A stretch of 6,972 bases of DNA from Acidobacteriota bacterium (GTDB lineage: Bacteria; Acidobacteriota; Vicinamibacteria; Vicinamibacterales; JAFNAJ01), in contig JAFNAJ010000261.1 in NCBI GenBank assembly GCA_017860085.1, forward strand, positions 1 through 6,972. The letters are read 5' to 3'. A program made the translations under genes and the position numbers. The notes under the pieces were generated by a model. That model did no database searches, was not told the origin of the DNA, and saw nothing but the letters and a program-made list of their open reading frames with translations. Positions 1-6,560 of the stretch are shown in pieces (position 1 is the first letter of the stretch; every line of letters starts with the position of its first letter).

Positions 1-3000
1 CCGTCGGCCGCCGGCGCGAGCCGCGAGGGCGAACACGTGTTCATCGTGAACGCTGGAGGAGCGCCGCTCGTCGAGGCCCGACTCGATCTTTCGACGATCC
101 CCGCCGCCCGCGCCAGAGCGAGGACCCTCATCGTGCGCACCAGCGCCGGCGTCCTCGCGGTCGGCGCCTTGGTCGTGGCGCTACTCCTGGGGTCTCACCT
201 ACCCTACTGCCGGTCGGTGCAGGCGTACGCGACTCGTGCAACAGCAGTGGCTGCCGTCCTGTTTGGTGCACGTGCGCTCGGCGCCGTCGCACTCGACGTG
301 CCCACGTGGTTGCCCATCGTGGTCTCAGGGGCTGCCACTCCGATGGCTCCAGCGAGCCTCCTGCTCGACGCCGGCCTGACGATCTGCCTGGTGGCCATCC
401 TCGCCGACGCGGTCTACCTGGCCCGCCTCTCCCTGCGCCGCCTTCGCGCCGCGCCGACCCGCACGCGCGGTCATTCGGTGTTGGCTGCCGTGACGCAGAT
501 CGCGGCGGGAGCGATCGCCGGCCTGATTCTGGCGTGGTTCGGCACGATGCTCGGAGGCTTCGTCGGTCGCAGCAACGTCGATGTCCTCCACCTCTCGCTG
601 CACCCCCTGGAGGCCGATCGGCTCGCCCTGCTCGCCGCCTTGATCCTGGGATCGGCGGCCTGTGTCTGGGCCCTCGTGACGATCTACTCAGCCGCGCTCC
701 TTCCCTGGCGCCCGACGCGCAGCCGCATGACGACGGCGGTCCAGATCCTGCTGGCGTGGGTGGCGCCGGGCATCCTGGTGATCGCGGCCGCCGCGCAGGA
801 TCGGACCGTGGCGGTGATCCCGCTCGTGACCATGCTGATCATGTCCGCGGCCGCCGCCTGGATGATTGCGGGGGGCCTCGGCCGCTTTCGTCATGGCTCC
901 CACGCGCGACGGCTCGCGCTGCTGGTGTTCTCCCTGGTCGTCCCGGCGTTGCTCCTCTACCCGTCGCTGGCCTACTACGCGGAGCGGGAACAGGAGCGCC
1001 TGGTCGAGTCGGTGTACGGCCCTCAGGCGATCGGTCACCTGCAGGACCTCCAAGCGCGGCTCGCCGACGCGCTGCACGCAGTGGACGCGGCCACGGGTCT
1101 TCCTGAGATCGTGGCGGGACTGAGCCAGGTGTCCGAGACGCCGGACACCGCCGCCGCCTTTTCGCTGTGGCGCCGCACTGCGCTGGGCGACCAGCGCCTT
1201 ACGTCGGCGGTGGAGCTGTACGCGCCCGACGGCCGGCTGGTCAGCCGCTTCGCGCTCAACTTCCCCGAGTACGCGCCCCTCACGCAGCGCTGGCAGGCCT
1301 CGTTCTGCGAGTGGGAGGTCTTCGGCGAGGCGCTGTCGTTCGGCGCCGAAGAACGCCGGCTCCTCCACGCCGAACGGGCGCTCTGTGACCGGAACGGCCA
1401 GGCCCAGGGCGCCATCGTCATCCACGTGATTCCCGACTACGACGCGCTGCCCTTCGTCTCTGCACGGACGCCCTACTTCGCCCTCTTCCGCAACGCGGGG
1501 GGCGGCATGCCCGAAGGCCGCCAGGGCCGCGATGTCGAGCTCATCATCTACGGATGGGGCCGCACGCCTCTGTATACGTCGACGGGTCGCGCCTGGCCGC
1601 TCGATGATGGCTTGTTCGGTCGCATCTATCGTTCACGCGAGGCGTTCTGGACCGATCTGGTGGAACGGTCCGAGCGATACCGCGCGTACGTGGCGAACGA
1701 TCGGTTCGGCATCTACCTCCTCACGTTTCCACGCCTCGACGCCTTCGCCCACCTGGTGCACCTGGCCGAGATTGGATCGCTGGCCACGCTGCTGGCAGTG
1801 CTCATCCTCGTGGTCGTGGCCTTGGCCCGAACCCTCGATGCCTCTGCCGAGCGCCCGGGCCGCCTCCTGCTCCGGGAGGTCCGCACGAGTTTCTACCGCA
1901 AGCTCTTCCTCGCTTTTGTGGCTTCAGCGGTCGTGCCGGTGCTCATCCTCGCACTGGCCGTGCGAGCCTACGTCGCGGGACGCCTGCGGGCCGACGTCGA
2001 GGCCGAGGCCAGCCGCACGGTGTCTGTCGCGCGACGGGTGATCGAGGAGTCGATCGCGCTCCAGCGCGGAGGTCAAGAGGCCTTCACGAGGCTCGACGAT
2101 GACGCGCTGGTCTGGATCGCCAAGGTGATCGATCAGGACGTGAATCTGTTCGACGGCCCAGAGCTCGTGGCCACGAGCGAGCGCGACCTGTTCGCATCGG
2201 GCCTGCTGTCGACACGCGTCTCCGAATCGGTCTACCGAGCCGTTGTGATCGATCGCCTGCCGACCTTCGTTGGTGAGGAGCGCGTTGGCGACTTCAGGTT
2301 CCTGATGGCGGCCGCGCCGGTGCGCACGACGGGACGGGACTCGATCATTGCCGTCCCGATGGCCCTTCGCCAGCAGGAGATCGAGCGTGAAATCGACGAG
2401 CTCGACCAGAGCATCCAGCTCGGCACCGTCGTGTTCATCCTGCTGGGGGCGGCCATCGGTTTCTGGATGGCGGAGCGCATTGGCGATCCCGTGCAGCGGC
2501 TGACGCGCGCATCCAGGCGCATCGCCATGGGCGATCTCGACGCGAGGGTCCTCGTGCGCACGTCCGACGAGCTGCAGCGGCTGGTCGAGAGCTTCAACAC
2601 CATGGCGGTGGAACTGCAGCGGCAGCGGGTCCAGCTCGAACGGACCAACCGTCTCGAGGCCTGGGCCGACATGGCCCGGCAGGTCGCGCACGACATCAAG
2701 AACCCGCTCACGCCGATCCAGCTCGCCGCCGAGCACCTGCTGCGCGTGAACCGCGATCGCGGCGAGCCGCTCTCGCCGGTCCTGCAGGAGTGCATCGACT
2801 CGATCCTGGCCCAGGTGCGCATCCTGCGGCAGATTGCCTCGGAGTTCTCGAGCTTCGCCACGGCCCCCGAGGTCAGGCTGGCGCCGACCGACGTGGGCGA
2901 CCTGCTCCGCGAGGTGCTGTCGGTGTATGGCAGCGGGATCGCGGGGCGAGTCGCGATCGAGCTCGAGGTTCCGGCCGACATGTCACCCGTGGTGATCGAC

Positions 3001-3351
3001 CGGACCCTTGTTGGCCGAGCCGTGACGAACGTCGTCGAGAACGGGCTCCACGCCATGCCGAGTGGCGGGACGTTGTCGGTCGTGGTGACGGACGAGCCCG
3101 ACGGTGTCGAGATCGCGATTCGCGACACCGGCGTCGGCATGGATGACGCGGCGGTCGACCGGGTGTTCGAACCTTACTTCTCAACCAAGGCGATCGGGAC
3201 GGGACTCGGGCTCACGATCGCGAAGCGCAACGTCGAGCTGCACGGCGGGACGATTCGCGTGGCGAGCCGCCGCGGGATCGGCACGACGGTGACCGTGCGG
3301 CTGCCGAGAAAGGCGGACGCCGAGCCGCCGCTCCAGTCGAGCCCGACCTAG
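1..3351 (+). CDS. NtrY-like multi-pass membrane sensor histidine kinase with extended N-terminus (probably 5'-partial)
   Basis: This is an ATP-dependent autophosphorylating sensor kinase of the inner membrane. Residues are numbered from the GTG at 37. Hydrophobic segments lie near 31-52, 66-88, 107-130, 148-172, 196-222, 233-252, 258-280 and 291-312. A hydrophilic, probably extracytoplasmic domain follows (about 313-575, with Cys424 and Cys450), then helices 577-598 and 620-646, a second sensor loop (647-793), helix 795-812, HAMP (about 812-865), HisKA and HATPase_c. The H-box VAHDIKNPL carries phospho-acceptor His885. The N-box includes Asn998 and Asn1002, and the G1 (DTGVGMDD), F (FEPYFSTK) and G2 (GTGLGLTIAKR) boxes are intact, so catalysis should be preserved. 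From about 618 onward it resembles a complete NtrY-type kinase; the first 600 residues are extra. The frame has no stop back to base 1. GTG 37 has GAGGG seven bases upstream and could be a start, but the preceding codons read as ordinary coding sequence. The ligand and partner regulator are unknown; no regulator follows downstream. Confidence 0.9.
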   Translation, partial: PSAAGASREGEHVFIVNAGGAPLVEARLDLSTIPAARARARTLIVRTSAGVLAVGALVVALLLGSHLPYCRSVQAYATRATAVAAVLFGARALGAVALDVPTWLPIVVSGAATPMAPASLLLDAGLTICLVAILADAVYLARLSLRRLRAAPTRTRGHSVLAAVTQIAAGAIAGLILAWFGTMLGGFVGRSNVDVLHLSLHPLEADRLALLAALILGSAACVWALVTIYSAALLPWRPTRSRMTTAVQILLAWVAPGILVIAAAAQDRTVAVIPLVTMLIMSAAAAWMIAGGLGRFRHGSHARRLALLVFSLVVPALLLYPSLAYYAEREQERLVESVYGPQAIGHLQDLQARLADALHAVDAATGLPEIVAGLSQVSETPDTAAAFSLWRRTALGDQRLTSAVELYAPDGRLVSRFALNFPEYAPLTQRWQASFCEWEVFGEALSFGAEERRLLHAERALCDRNGQAQGAIVIHVIPDYDALPFVSARTPYFALFRNAGGGMPEGRQGRDVELIIYGWGRTPLYTSTGRAWPLDDGLFGRIYRSREAFWTDLVERSERYRAYVANDRFGIYLLTFPRLDAFAHLVHLAEIGSLATLLAVLILVVVALARTLDASAERPGRLLLREVRTSFYRKLFLAFVASAVVPVLILALAVRAYVAGRLRADVEAEASRTVSVARRVIEESIALQRGGQEAFTRLDDDALVWIAKVIDQDVNLFDGPELVATSERDLFASGLLSTRVSESVYRAVVIDRLPTFVGEERVGDFRFLMAAAPVRTTGRDSIIAVPMALRQQEIEREIDELDQSIQLGTVVFILLGAAIGFWMAERIGDPVQRLTRASRRIAMGDLDARVLVRTSDELQRLVESFNTMAVELQRQRVQLERTNRLEAWADMARQVAHDIKNPLTPIQLAAEHLLRVNRDRGEPLSPVLQECIDSILAQVRILRQIASEFSSFATAPEVRLAPTDVGDLLREVLSVYGSGIAGRVAIELEVPADMSPVVIDRTLVGRAVTNVVENGLHAMPSGGTLSVVVTDEPDGVEIAIRDTGVGMDDAAVDRVFEPYFSTKAIGTGLGLTIAKRNVELHGGTIRVASRRGIGTTVTVRLPRKADAEPPLQSSPT

Positions 3352-3361
3352 GCGGAGACCG

Positions 3362-4168
3362 TCAGCCGATGTCGTGCGGGCCGTCGGAACTCAGCCCGGG
3401 CTTCGGCAACGCCGCCGGCGCCGTCCTGGTGTCGTGACGCTTGAGGCGGGACATCGCGAAGCCGATGAGCCCCGAGGCGAGGTATGTGTACGCAAGGACG
3501 ACCAGGGTCACCTGGGGATGCGTCGCGATGGCGGCAATGACCAGCGCCATCAGAATGAGGTTGCGGTAGGAGCGCGGCGCGCGCAGGTCGAACGTCTTGA
3601 AGCTCCGGTACCGGATGGTGCTGATCATCAGGAACGCCGGCACGAGCACCATGGGCAGCGCGAGGGCCGCGTGCCACCCGTGCAGTCCGTACGGGTAGGC
3701 AAAGACCGTGGAGGCGGGCACGGCGGCCGCCGCAGGGCTCGGCATGCCGGCGAAATATCGCTTGTCGGTGCTCGAGGCGGTCTGGATGTTGAACCGCGCC
3801 AGGCGAATCGCGGCCGCGGCCACATAGATAAAGCCGGCTGCCCAGCCCAGTCGGCCGAACGGCGCGAGCCCCCACGAGAACGCGAGCACGGCTGGAGCCA
3901 CACCGAACGAGATGACATCGGCCAGCGAATCGAACTCGACGCCGAACGCGCTCGTGGCGCCCGTCAGTCTCGCGATGCGTCCATCCAGCATGTCGAGCAC
4001 CACGGCGAAGCCAATGAACGGGGCGGCCGTCTCGTACTCCCCTCGCATCGCGTACACGACGCACGCGTAGCCGCAGAACATGTTCGCCATCGTGAACAGG
4101 CTGGGGAGCAGATAGACGCCCCGCCTGCGGCCGTGGTATCGCCTCGCGCGCTCCCGGAACGTGTTCAT
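3362..4168 (-). CDS. pssA: CDP-diacylglycerol--serine O-phosphatidyltransferase (phosphatidylserine synthase)
   Basis: This membrane enzyme condenses CDP-diacylglycerol with L-serine to give phosphatidylserine and CMP, the committed step toward phosphatidylethanolamine. The 268-residue product carries the full CDP-alcohol phosphatidyltransferase signature: D59-x2-D62-G63-x2-A66-R67-x8-G76-x3-D80-x3-D84, the metal and substrate site. The N-terminal stretch PSLFTMANMFCG (about 22-33) is typical of the membrane-embedded PssA subfamily. Further hydrophobic segments lie near 49-60, 86-100, 108-122, 145-160, 168-182, 203-216 and 220-238. A polar tail after about 242 (KRHDTRTAPAALPKP...) shows no motif. 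The ATG overlaps the psd stop in an ATGA junction, so translation is probably coupled; only a weak purine-rich Shine-Dalgarno (AGAGG) precedes it. Substrate assignment to serine rather than glycerol phosphate rests on the family resemblance plus the adjacent psd. It is convergent with the kinase, leaving 10 bp between stops. Confidence 0.95.
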   Translation of the reverse strand: MNTFRERARRYHGRRRGVYLLPSLFTMANMFCGYACVVYAMRGEYETAAPFIGFAVVLDMLDGRIARLTGATSAFGVEFDSLADVISFGVAPAVLAFSWGLAPFGRLGWAAGFIYVAAAAIRLARFNIQTASSTDKRYFAGMPSPAAAAVPASTVFAYPYGLHGWHAALALPMVLVPAFLMISTIRYRSFKTFDLRAPRSYRNLILMALVIAAIATHPQVTLVVLAYTYLASGLIGFAMSRLKRHDTRTAPAALPKPGLSSDGPHDIG

Positions 4169-4797
4169 GGCCTCTGCGCGCGCCCCGCCTGCGGGTCAGC
4201 CGGGGCCAGGCGAGCCAGCACCGTCTCGCCCGCGCGAACCCGCGTTCCCCTGGTCACCGAAAGGCCGGCCGATGGAGGGACGAAGACGTCCATGCGCGAC
4301 CCGAACTTCATGAGGCCGAGCCGCTGACCGGGTCCCACGACCTGTCCTTCCTCGAGCCGGCACACCACCCGGCGTGCCAGAACTCCGACGACCTGCCGCG
4401 CCACGACCTGCACGCCCGCCCCTTCGAGCCAGATCTCGCACCGCTCGTTCTCGCGCGCAGCCTCATCGCGGTACGCCGCCAGGAACCGACCCGGGCGGTA
4501 CTCGACGCGGGTCACGCGCCCCGCGATCGGGACACGGTTGATGTGCACGTCAAGTGGCGAGAGAAAGATGCTGACTTGCTGCCACTCACCCGGCGGCGCG
4601 ATCCCCGGCTCCGGGCGGCCGGCCACCACGACGCGGCCGTCGGCTGGCGCCAGCACGAGCGAGCGAAAGAACCACAACATGAACAGCGCCAGCGCGCCAA
4701 AGGCCGTGGCGAGGATGGTCCACCCCGCCACGGCGCACAGGCCCGCTGGAACCACGAACGCCAGGACGAACGGAAAACCGGCCCGGTCAATGCTCAT
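4165..4797 (-). CDS. psd: Phosphatidylserine decarboxylase proenzyme (short, PSD-A type)
   Basis: The enzyme decarboxylates phosphatidylserine to phosphatidylethanolamine at the inner membrane, using a pyruvoyl group made by self-cleavage. The 210-residue length fits the short Psd class. The N-terminus (DRAGFPFVLAF) matches the usual beginning of this family and is followed by two hydrophobic segments (about 8-24 and 26-49) that anchor it. The catalytic residues are visible: Asp53 in PADGRV, His85 in SPLDVHINRVP, and the processing site Gly166-Ser167 in LMKFGSRMDVF. Cleavage there should give a long beta chain and a roughly 44-residue alpha chain whose Ser167 becomes the pyruvoyl group. The ATG at 4797 is chosen because it gives the family-typical N-terminus, although no strong Shine-Dalgarno precedes it. 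The stop overlaps the pssA start (ATGA), so the two consecutive pathway enzymes are probably made from one message. Confidence 0.95.
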   Translation of the reverse strand: MSIDRAGFPFVLAFVVPAGLCAVAGWTILATAFGALALFMLWFFRSLVLAPADGRVVVAGRPEPGIAPPGEWQQVSIFLSPLDVHINRVPIAGRVTRVEYRPGRFLAAYRDEAARENERCEIWLEGAGVQVVARQVVGVLARRVVCRLEEGQVVGPGQRLGLMKFGSRMDVFVPPSAGLSVTRGTRVRAGETVLARLAPADPQAGRAQRP

Positions 4798-4878
4798 GTG
4801 CCAGAACCCGAGCCGTCGGCCCTGGCGCGGGGGCCGTCAGCGCCACCTTTGAACCACCGGGCGGCCGGTTGAGATGAT

Positions 4879-5115
4879 CTAGGTCGATGCAGCCACGCCT
4901 TCGCGGTACCGTCGCAGGATGTCTTCCATGCGGTCCTTGAGCTGCAGCTTGCGCTTCTTGATCGTGGTTTCTTCGAGTTGCTCGGCGTCGGAGAGGTAAT
5001 GCTTGCTGGCGAGAGCCTGCAGACGTACTTCCAATTCGTGATGCGCGTCGTAGAGCTCGCGGTATTCGGTGTCTGTTTGCAGCACATGCTCTTTGAGCGC
5101 CTGCGTGTCAGGCAT
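4879..5115 (-). CDS. DUF465 / YdcH-family small helical protein
   Basis: This 78-residue soluble protein is predicted to be almost entirely helical and rich in charged residues. It resembles the DUF465 (YdcH-like) family: a first helix containing YRELYDAHHELEVRLQAL (about 18-35), a turn with LSDAEQLEE (41-49), and a second helix with the hallmark KKRKLQLKDRMEDILRRY (53-70), close to the family's LKKxKLxLKD consensus. Such proteins probably form short helical hairpins or coiled coils; their molecular role is not established and I assign none. The ATG at 5115 is supported by an exceptionally good Shine-Dalgarno. It lies 84 bases downstream of rimI and 81 bases upstream of psd, so it may be part of the same transcript, but it shows none of the tight overlaps joining the flanking gene pairs. 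Confidence 0.85.
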   Translation of the reverse strand: MPDTQALKEHVLQTDTEYRELYDAHHELEVRLQALASKHYLSDAEQLEETTIKKRKLQLKDRMEDILRRYREGVAAST

Positions 5116-5121
5116 GCGGCC

Positions 5122-5128
5122 CCTCCTT
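5122..5128 (-). promoter_or_regulatory. Strong ribosome binding site for the DUF465 gene
   Basis: Read on the minus strand this is AAGGAGG, a full match to the anti-Shine-Dalgarno core, with six bases separating it from the ATG at 5115. It fixes the start of the small gene and is much stronger than the sites before psd, pssA or tsaB. This suggests the small protein is translated efficiently. Confidence 0.75.
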
Positions 5129-5174
5129 GGAGAGGATGACGGCTGGGGATTGGTATCACCCAGATTTCAAGCGC

Positions 5175-5203
5175 AATCTACCACCGGCCCGGGGTCGATT
5201 CAA
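5175..5203 (-). promoter_or_regulatory. Possible sigma70-type promoter upstream of the DUF465 gene
   Basis: On the minus strand, TTGAAT (5203-5198) and TAGATT (5180-5175) are separated by exactly 17 bases. Each matches four of six positions of the TTGACA/TATAAT consensus. The predicted start near 5168 would leave a leader of about 50 bases before the DUF465 ATG. The -35 hexamer overlaps the rimI stop codon. Two 4/6 hexamers occur by chance fairly often, so this is only a candidate, helped by its position in one of the few non-coding gaps. Confidence 0.3.
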
Positions 5204-5733
5204 GCGACGTCGGTCTCCCCCAGACCAGGGGGACCTCCCGGCAGACGCTCGAGCCACAGGATGAGGGCGTCTTCGGGCGGGTTCGTGTAGTAGCCCCGCC
5301 TGACACCAGCCTGCACGAAGCCGAGCGCCTCGTAGAGGCGGCGTGCCGAGAGGTTCGAGGCTCTCACCTCGAGCGTTGCACGGGCGGCACCCTCGCCTGC
5401 CGCCAGACCCAGCACCGTGCGCACGAGAAACGCGCCCAGACCCCGCCGACGCCATTCGGGTGTCACGGCGAGGTTATTGATGTGCAGTTCGTCGAAGATG
5501 AGCCAGCCAGCACAATAGCCCGCCACACACCCGTCGGGCGACCGGAGGACGAAGATCCGGGCGACGTCAGAGTTGCGCGCCTCCCACTCGTACATCTCTC
5601 GGGTCCACGGGTTGGTGAATGAGGCCTTGTCGACGGCGACGATGCCCTCGAGGTCGCGGTCGAGGCGCATCGGCTCGACCACCCAACCTGGCTCCGGGCC
5701 GGGGACCCCAACTGGCTCGCCCGGCGACGTCAT
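5200..5733 (-). CDS. rimI: RimI-type [ribosomal protein S18]-alanine N-acetyltransferase (GNAT family)
   Basis: This cytoplasmic acetyltransferase transfers acetyl from acetyl-CoA to a protein N-terminus, in the classical case the alanine of ribosomal protein S18. The 177-residue product has a single GNAT domain. The acceptor-side segment NPWTREMYEWE (41-51) and the strand ELHINNLAV (82-90) are RimI-like. The acetyl-CoA pyrophosphate loop is R95-x2-G98-x-G100 (RRRGLG). LEVRASN contains Glu122, and LYEALGF contains Tyr134; their 12-residue spacing matches the catalytic Glu/Tyr pair known from Escherichia coli RimI. The C-terminal GYYTNPPEDALILWLE (147-162) is also characteristic. About 20 non-conserved residues precede the domain. 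ATG 5733 is preferred over longer in-frame options because it overlaps the tsaB stop (ATGA), has a G-rich run about eight bases upstream, and excludes sequence lying inside tsaB. Pairing with tsaB is common in bacteria. Confidence 0.93.
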   Translation of the reverse strand: MTSPGEPVGVPGPEPGWVVEPMRLDRDLEGIVAVDKASFTNPWTREMYEWEARNSDVARIFVLRSPDGCVAGYCAGWLIFDELHINNLAVTPEWRRRGLGAFLVRTVLGLAAGEGAARATLEVRASNLSARRLYEALGFVQAGVRRGYYTNPPEDALILWLERLPGGPPGLGETDVA

Positions 5734-6488
5734 CGCGAGCCCCGTCCGGTGTGCCGCTGCTCTCGTGCCCGGTCGCGAGCGACCTCGGCATCGGGACGGC
5801 GCACATAGAGGGGTTGCAGGGCGTGGGGCGGGCCGGCCTCGCCGCGCGCGGCCCGCCGCTCCGCCAGCTCGGCGACGGGGCCCGCGAGCAGCGGCGCCCC
5901 GGTGATCGCGGTCCCCGGTCCCAGCTGCTCGAGCAACAGCGCGGCGCTCGACGGCGCGGCATTGCCCCCGACGTGAACCCTCCGCCCGCTCGCGACTCCC
6001 GCCCATCGCCCCGCCATCTCGGCCGGGCGACCGACAGCTGGGCCATCGAGCAGGCGCAGGACATCCCCCTCGCGGCCCGGTGGTTCCACGAGATAGAGGG
6101 CGGCATAGACCTCGCCACGATGCGCGTCGGTCCAGGCGCCCGCGCACTCACCAGCGGCCGGACCGTGCCGTGCCACGGAAAGGGCTTGTGCGAGCGCTTC
6201 GAGCGCCGAAACCGCAACCGCCGGGCGGCCCAGGGCCAGCGCCAGCCCCTGAACGGTCGCAATCCCGACGCGAAGACCGGTCAGCGAGCCCGGACCCGAG
6301 GCGACCCCGAAGACGTCGACGTCGGTGACTGCCAGGTCCAGCGCCCGCAGCAGGTCGTCGATGGCGCCCGGCAACTGGTCCGAGAACGGTCTGGTGGGAT
6401 CGGTCGACCGCACGGCGAGGACCAGGCCGTCCTTCCGGATCGCGACGCTCCCCACGGGCGTCGTGGTGTCAAGCCCAAGCACGATCAC
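5730..6488 (-). CDS. tsaB: tRNA threonylcarbamoyladenosine biosynthesis protein TsaB
   Basis: TsaB is the non-catalytic ASKHA-fold partner of TsaD in the complex that installs t6A at position 37 of ANN-decoding tRNAs. The predicted 252-residue protein starts MIVLGLDTTTPVGSVAI, matching the family's first beta strand and phosphate-loop-like region. It also has the diagnostic GPGSLTGLRVG (65-75), VQGLALALGRP (79-89) and a C-terminal QPLYVRRPDAEVARDR resembling the usual PxYLRxxxAE ending. GTG 6488 is chosen because it places the first strand at the N-terminus as in homologues. An alternative GTG at 6521 would add 11 residues and cannot be excluded. The motif that usually reads H-(S/T)-x-x-L/I-L-P appears here as FSDQLPG, so the His is replaced by Phe36. 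The stop overlaps the rimI start. The product is slightly longer than Escherichia coli TsaB, mainly through a GC-rich, Ala/Arg-rich second half. Confidence 0.93.
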   Translation of the reverse strand: MIVLGLDTTTPVGSVAIRKDGLVLAVRSTDPTRPFSDQLPGAIDDLLRALDLAVTDVDVFGVASGPGSLTGLRVGIATVQGLALALGRPAVAVSALEALAQALSVARHGPAAGECAGAWTDAHRGEVYAALYLVEPPGREGDVLRLLDGPAVGRPAEMAGRWAGVASGRRVHVGGNAAPSSAALLLEQLGPGTAITGAPLLAGPVAELAERRAARGEAGPPHALQPLYVRRPDAEVARDRAREQRHTGRGSR

Positions 6489-6522
6489 AGTCAGCAGTCT
6501 ACCCGGAATGACCTCACCCACC

Positions 6523-6531
6523 TGCTATACT
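6523..6531 (+). promoter_or_regulatory. Extended -10 promoter element upstream of mutS
   Basis: The sequence TGCTATACT contains a TATACT hexamer (6526-6531, five of six matches to TATAAT) preceded by TG one base upstream, the extended -10 configuration that can work without a good -35. No convincing -35 is seen 16-18 bases upstream. Transcription would begin near 6538, about 23 bases before the mutS ATG. It is the only AT-rich patch in the 72-bp divergent gap between tsaB and mutS. Confidence 0.5.
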
Positions 6532-6560
6532 CGGGACACCCGCAGGGTCTCGCCGCCTCG

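Noticed and set aside
306..1106. Plus-strand 266-codon open frame inside the kinase
   Set aside because: Out of frame with the kinase; its product is Arg/Pro/Gly-rich low-complexity sequence with no motif, a typical by-product of GC-rich coding DNA.
688..1425. Minus-strand 245-codon open frame antisense to the kinase
   Set aside because: Composition is Arg/Gln/His-rich without recognisable domains; the opposite strand encodes a clear membrane and sensor region.
1924..3140. Long overlapping minus-strand open frames opposite the kinase core (1924-2736 and 2232-3140)
   Set aside because: They lie opposite unmistakable HAMP, HisKA and HATPase motifs and show no family features of their own.
3374..4327. 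Plus-strand 317-codon open frame antisense to pssA and psd
   Set aside because: It spans two real genes with catalytic motifs on the other strand, and its translation is Arg/Gly/Glu-rich with no motif.
4798..4878. Intrinsic terminator between the DUF465 gene and psd
   Set aside because: The only hairpin is a short 6-bp stem with no following T-run on the transcribed strand.
5734..6147. Longer version of RimI starting at 6147
   Set aside because: The added 138 residues lie inside tsaB in another frame and are Arg/Gly/Ala-rich. The ATG at 5733 with its ATGA overlap gives a normal RimI length.
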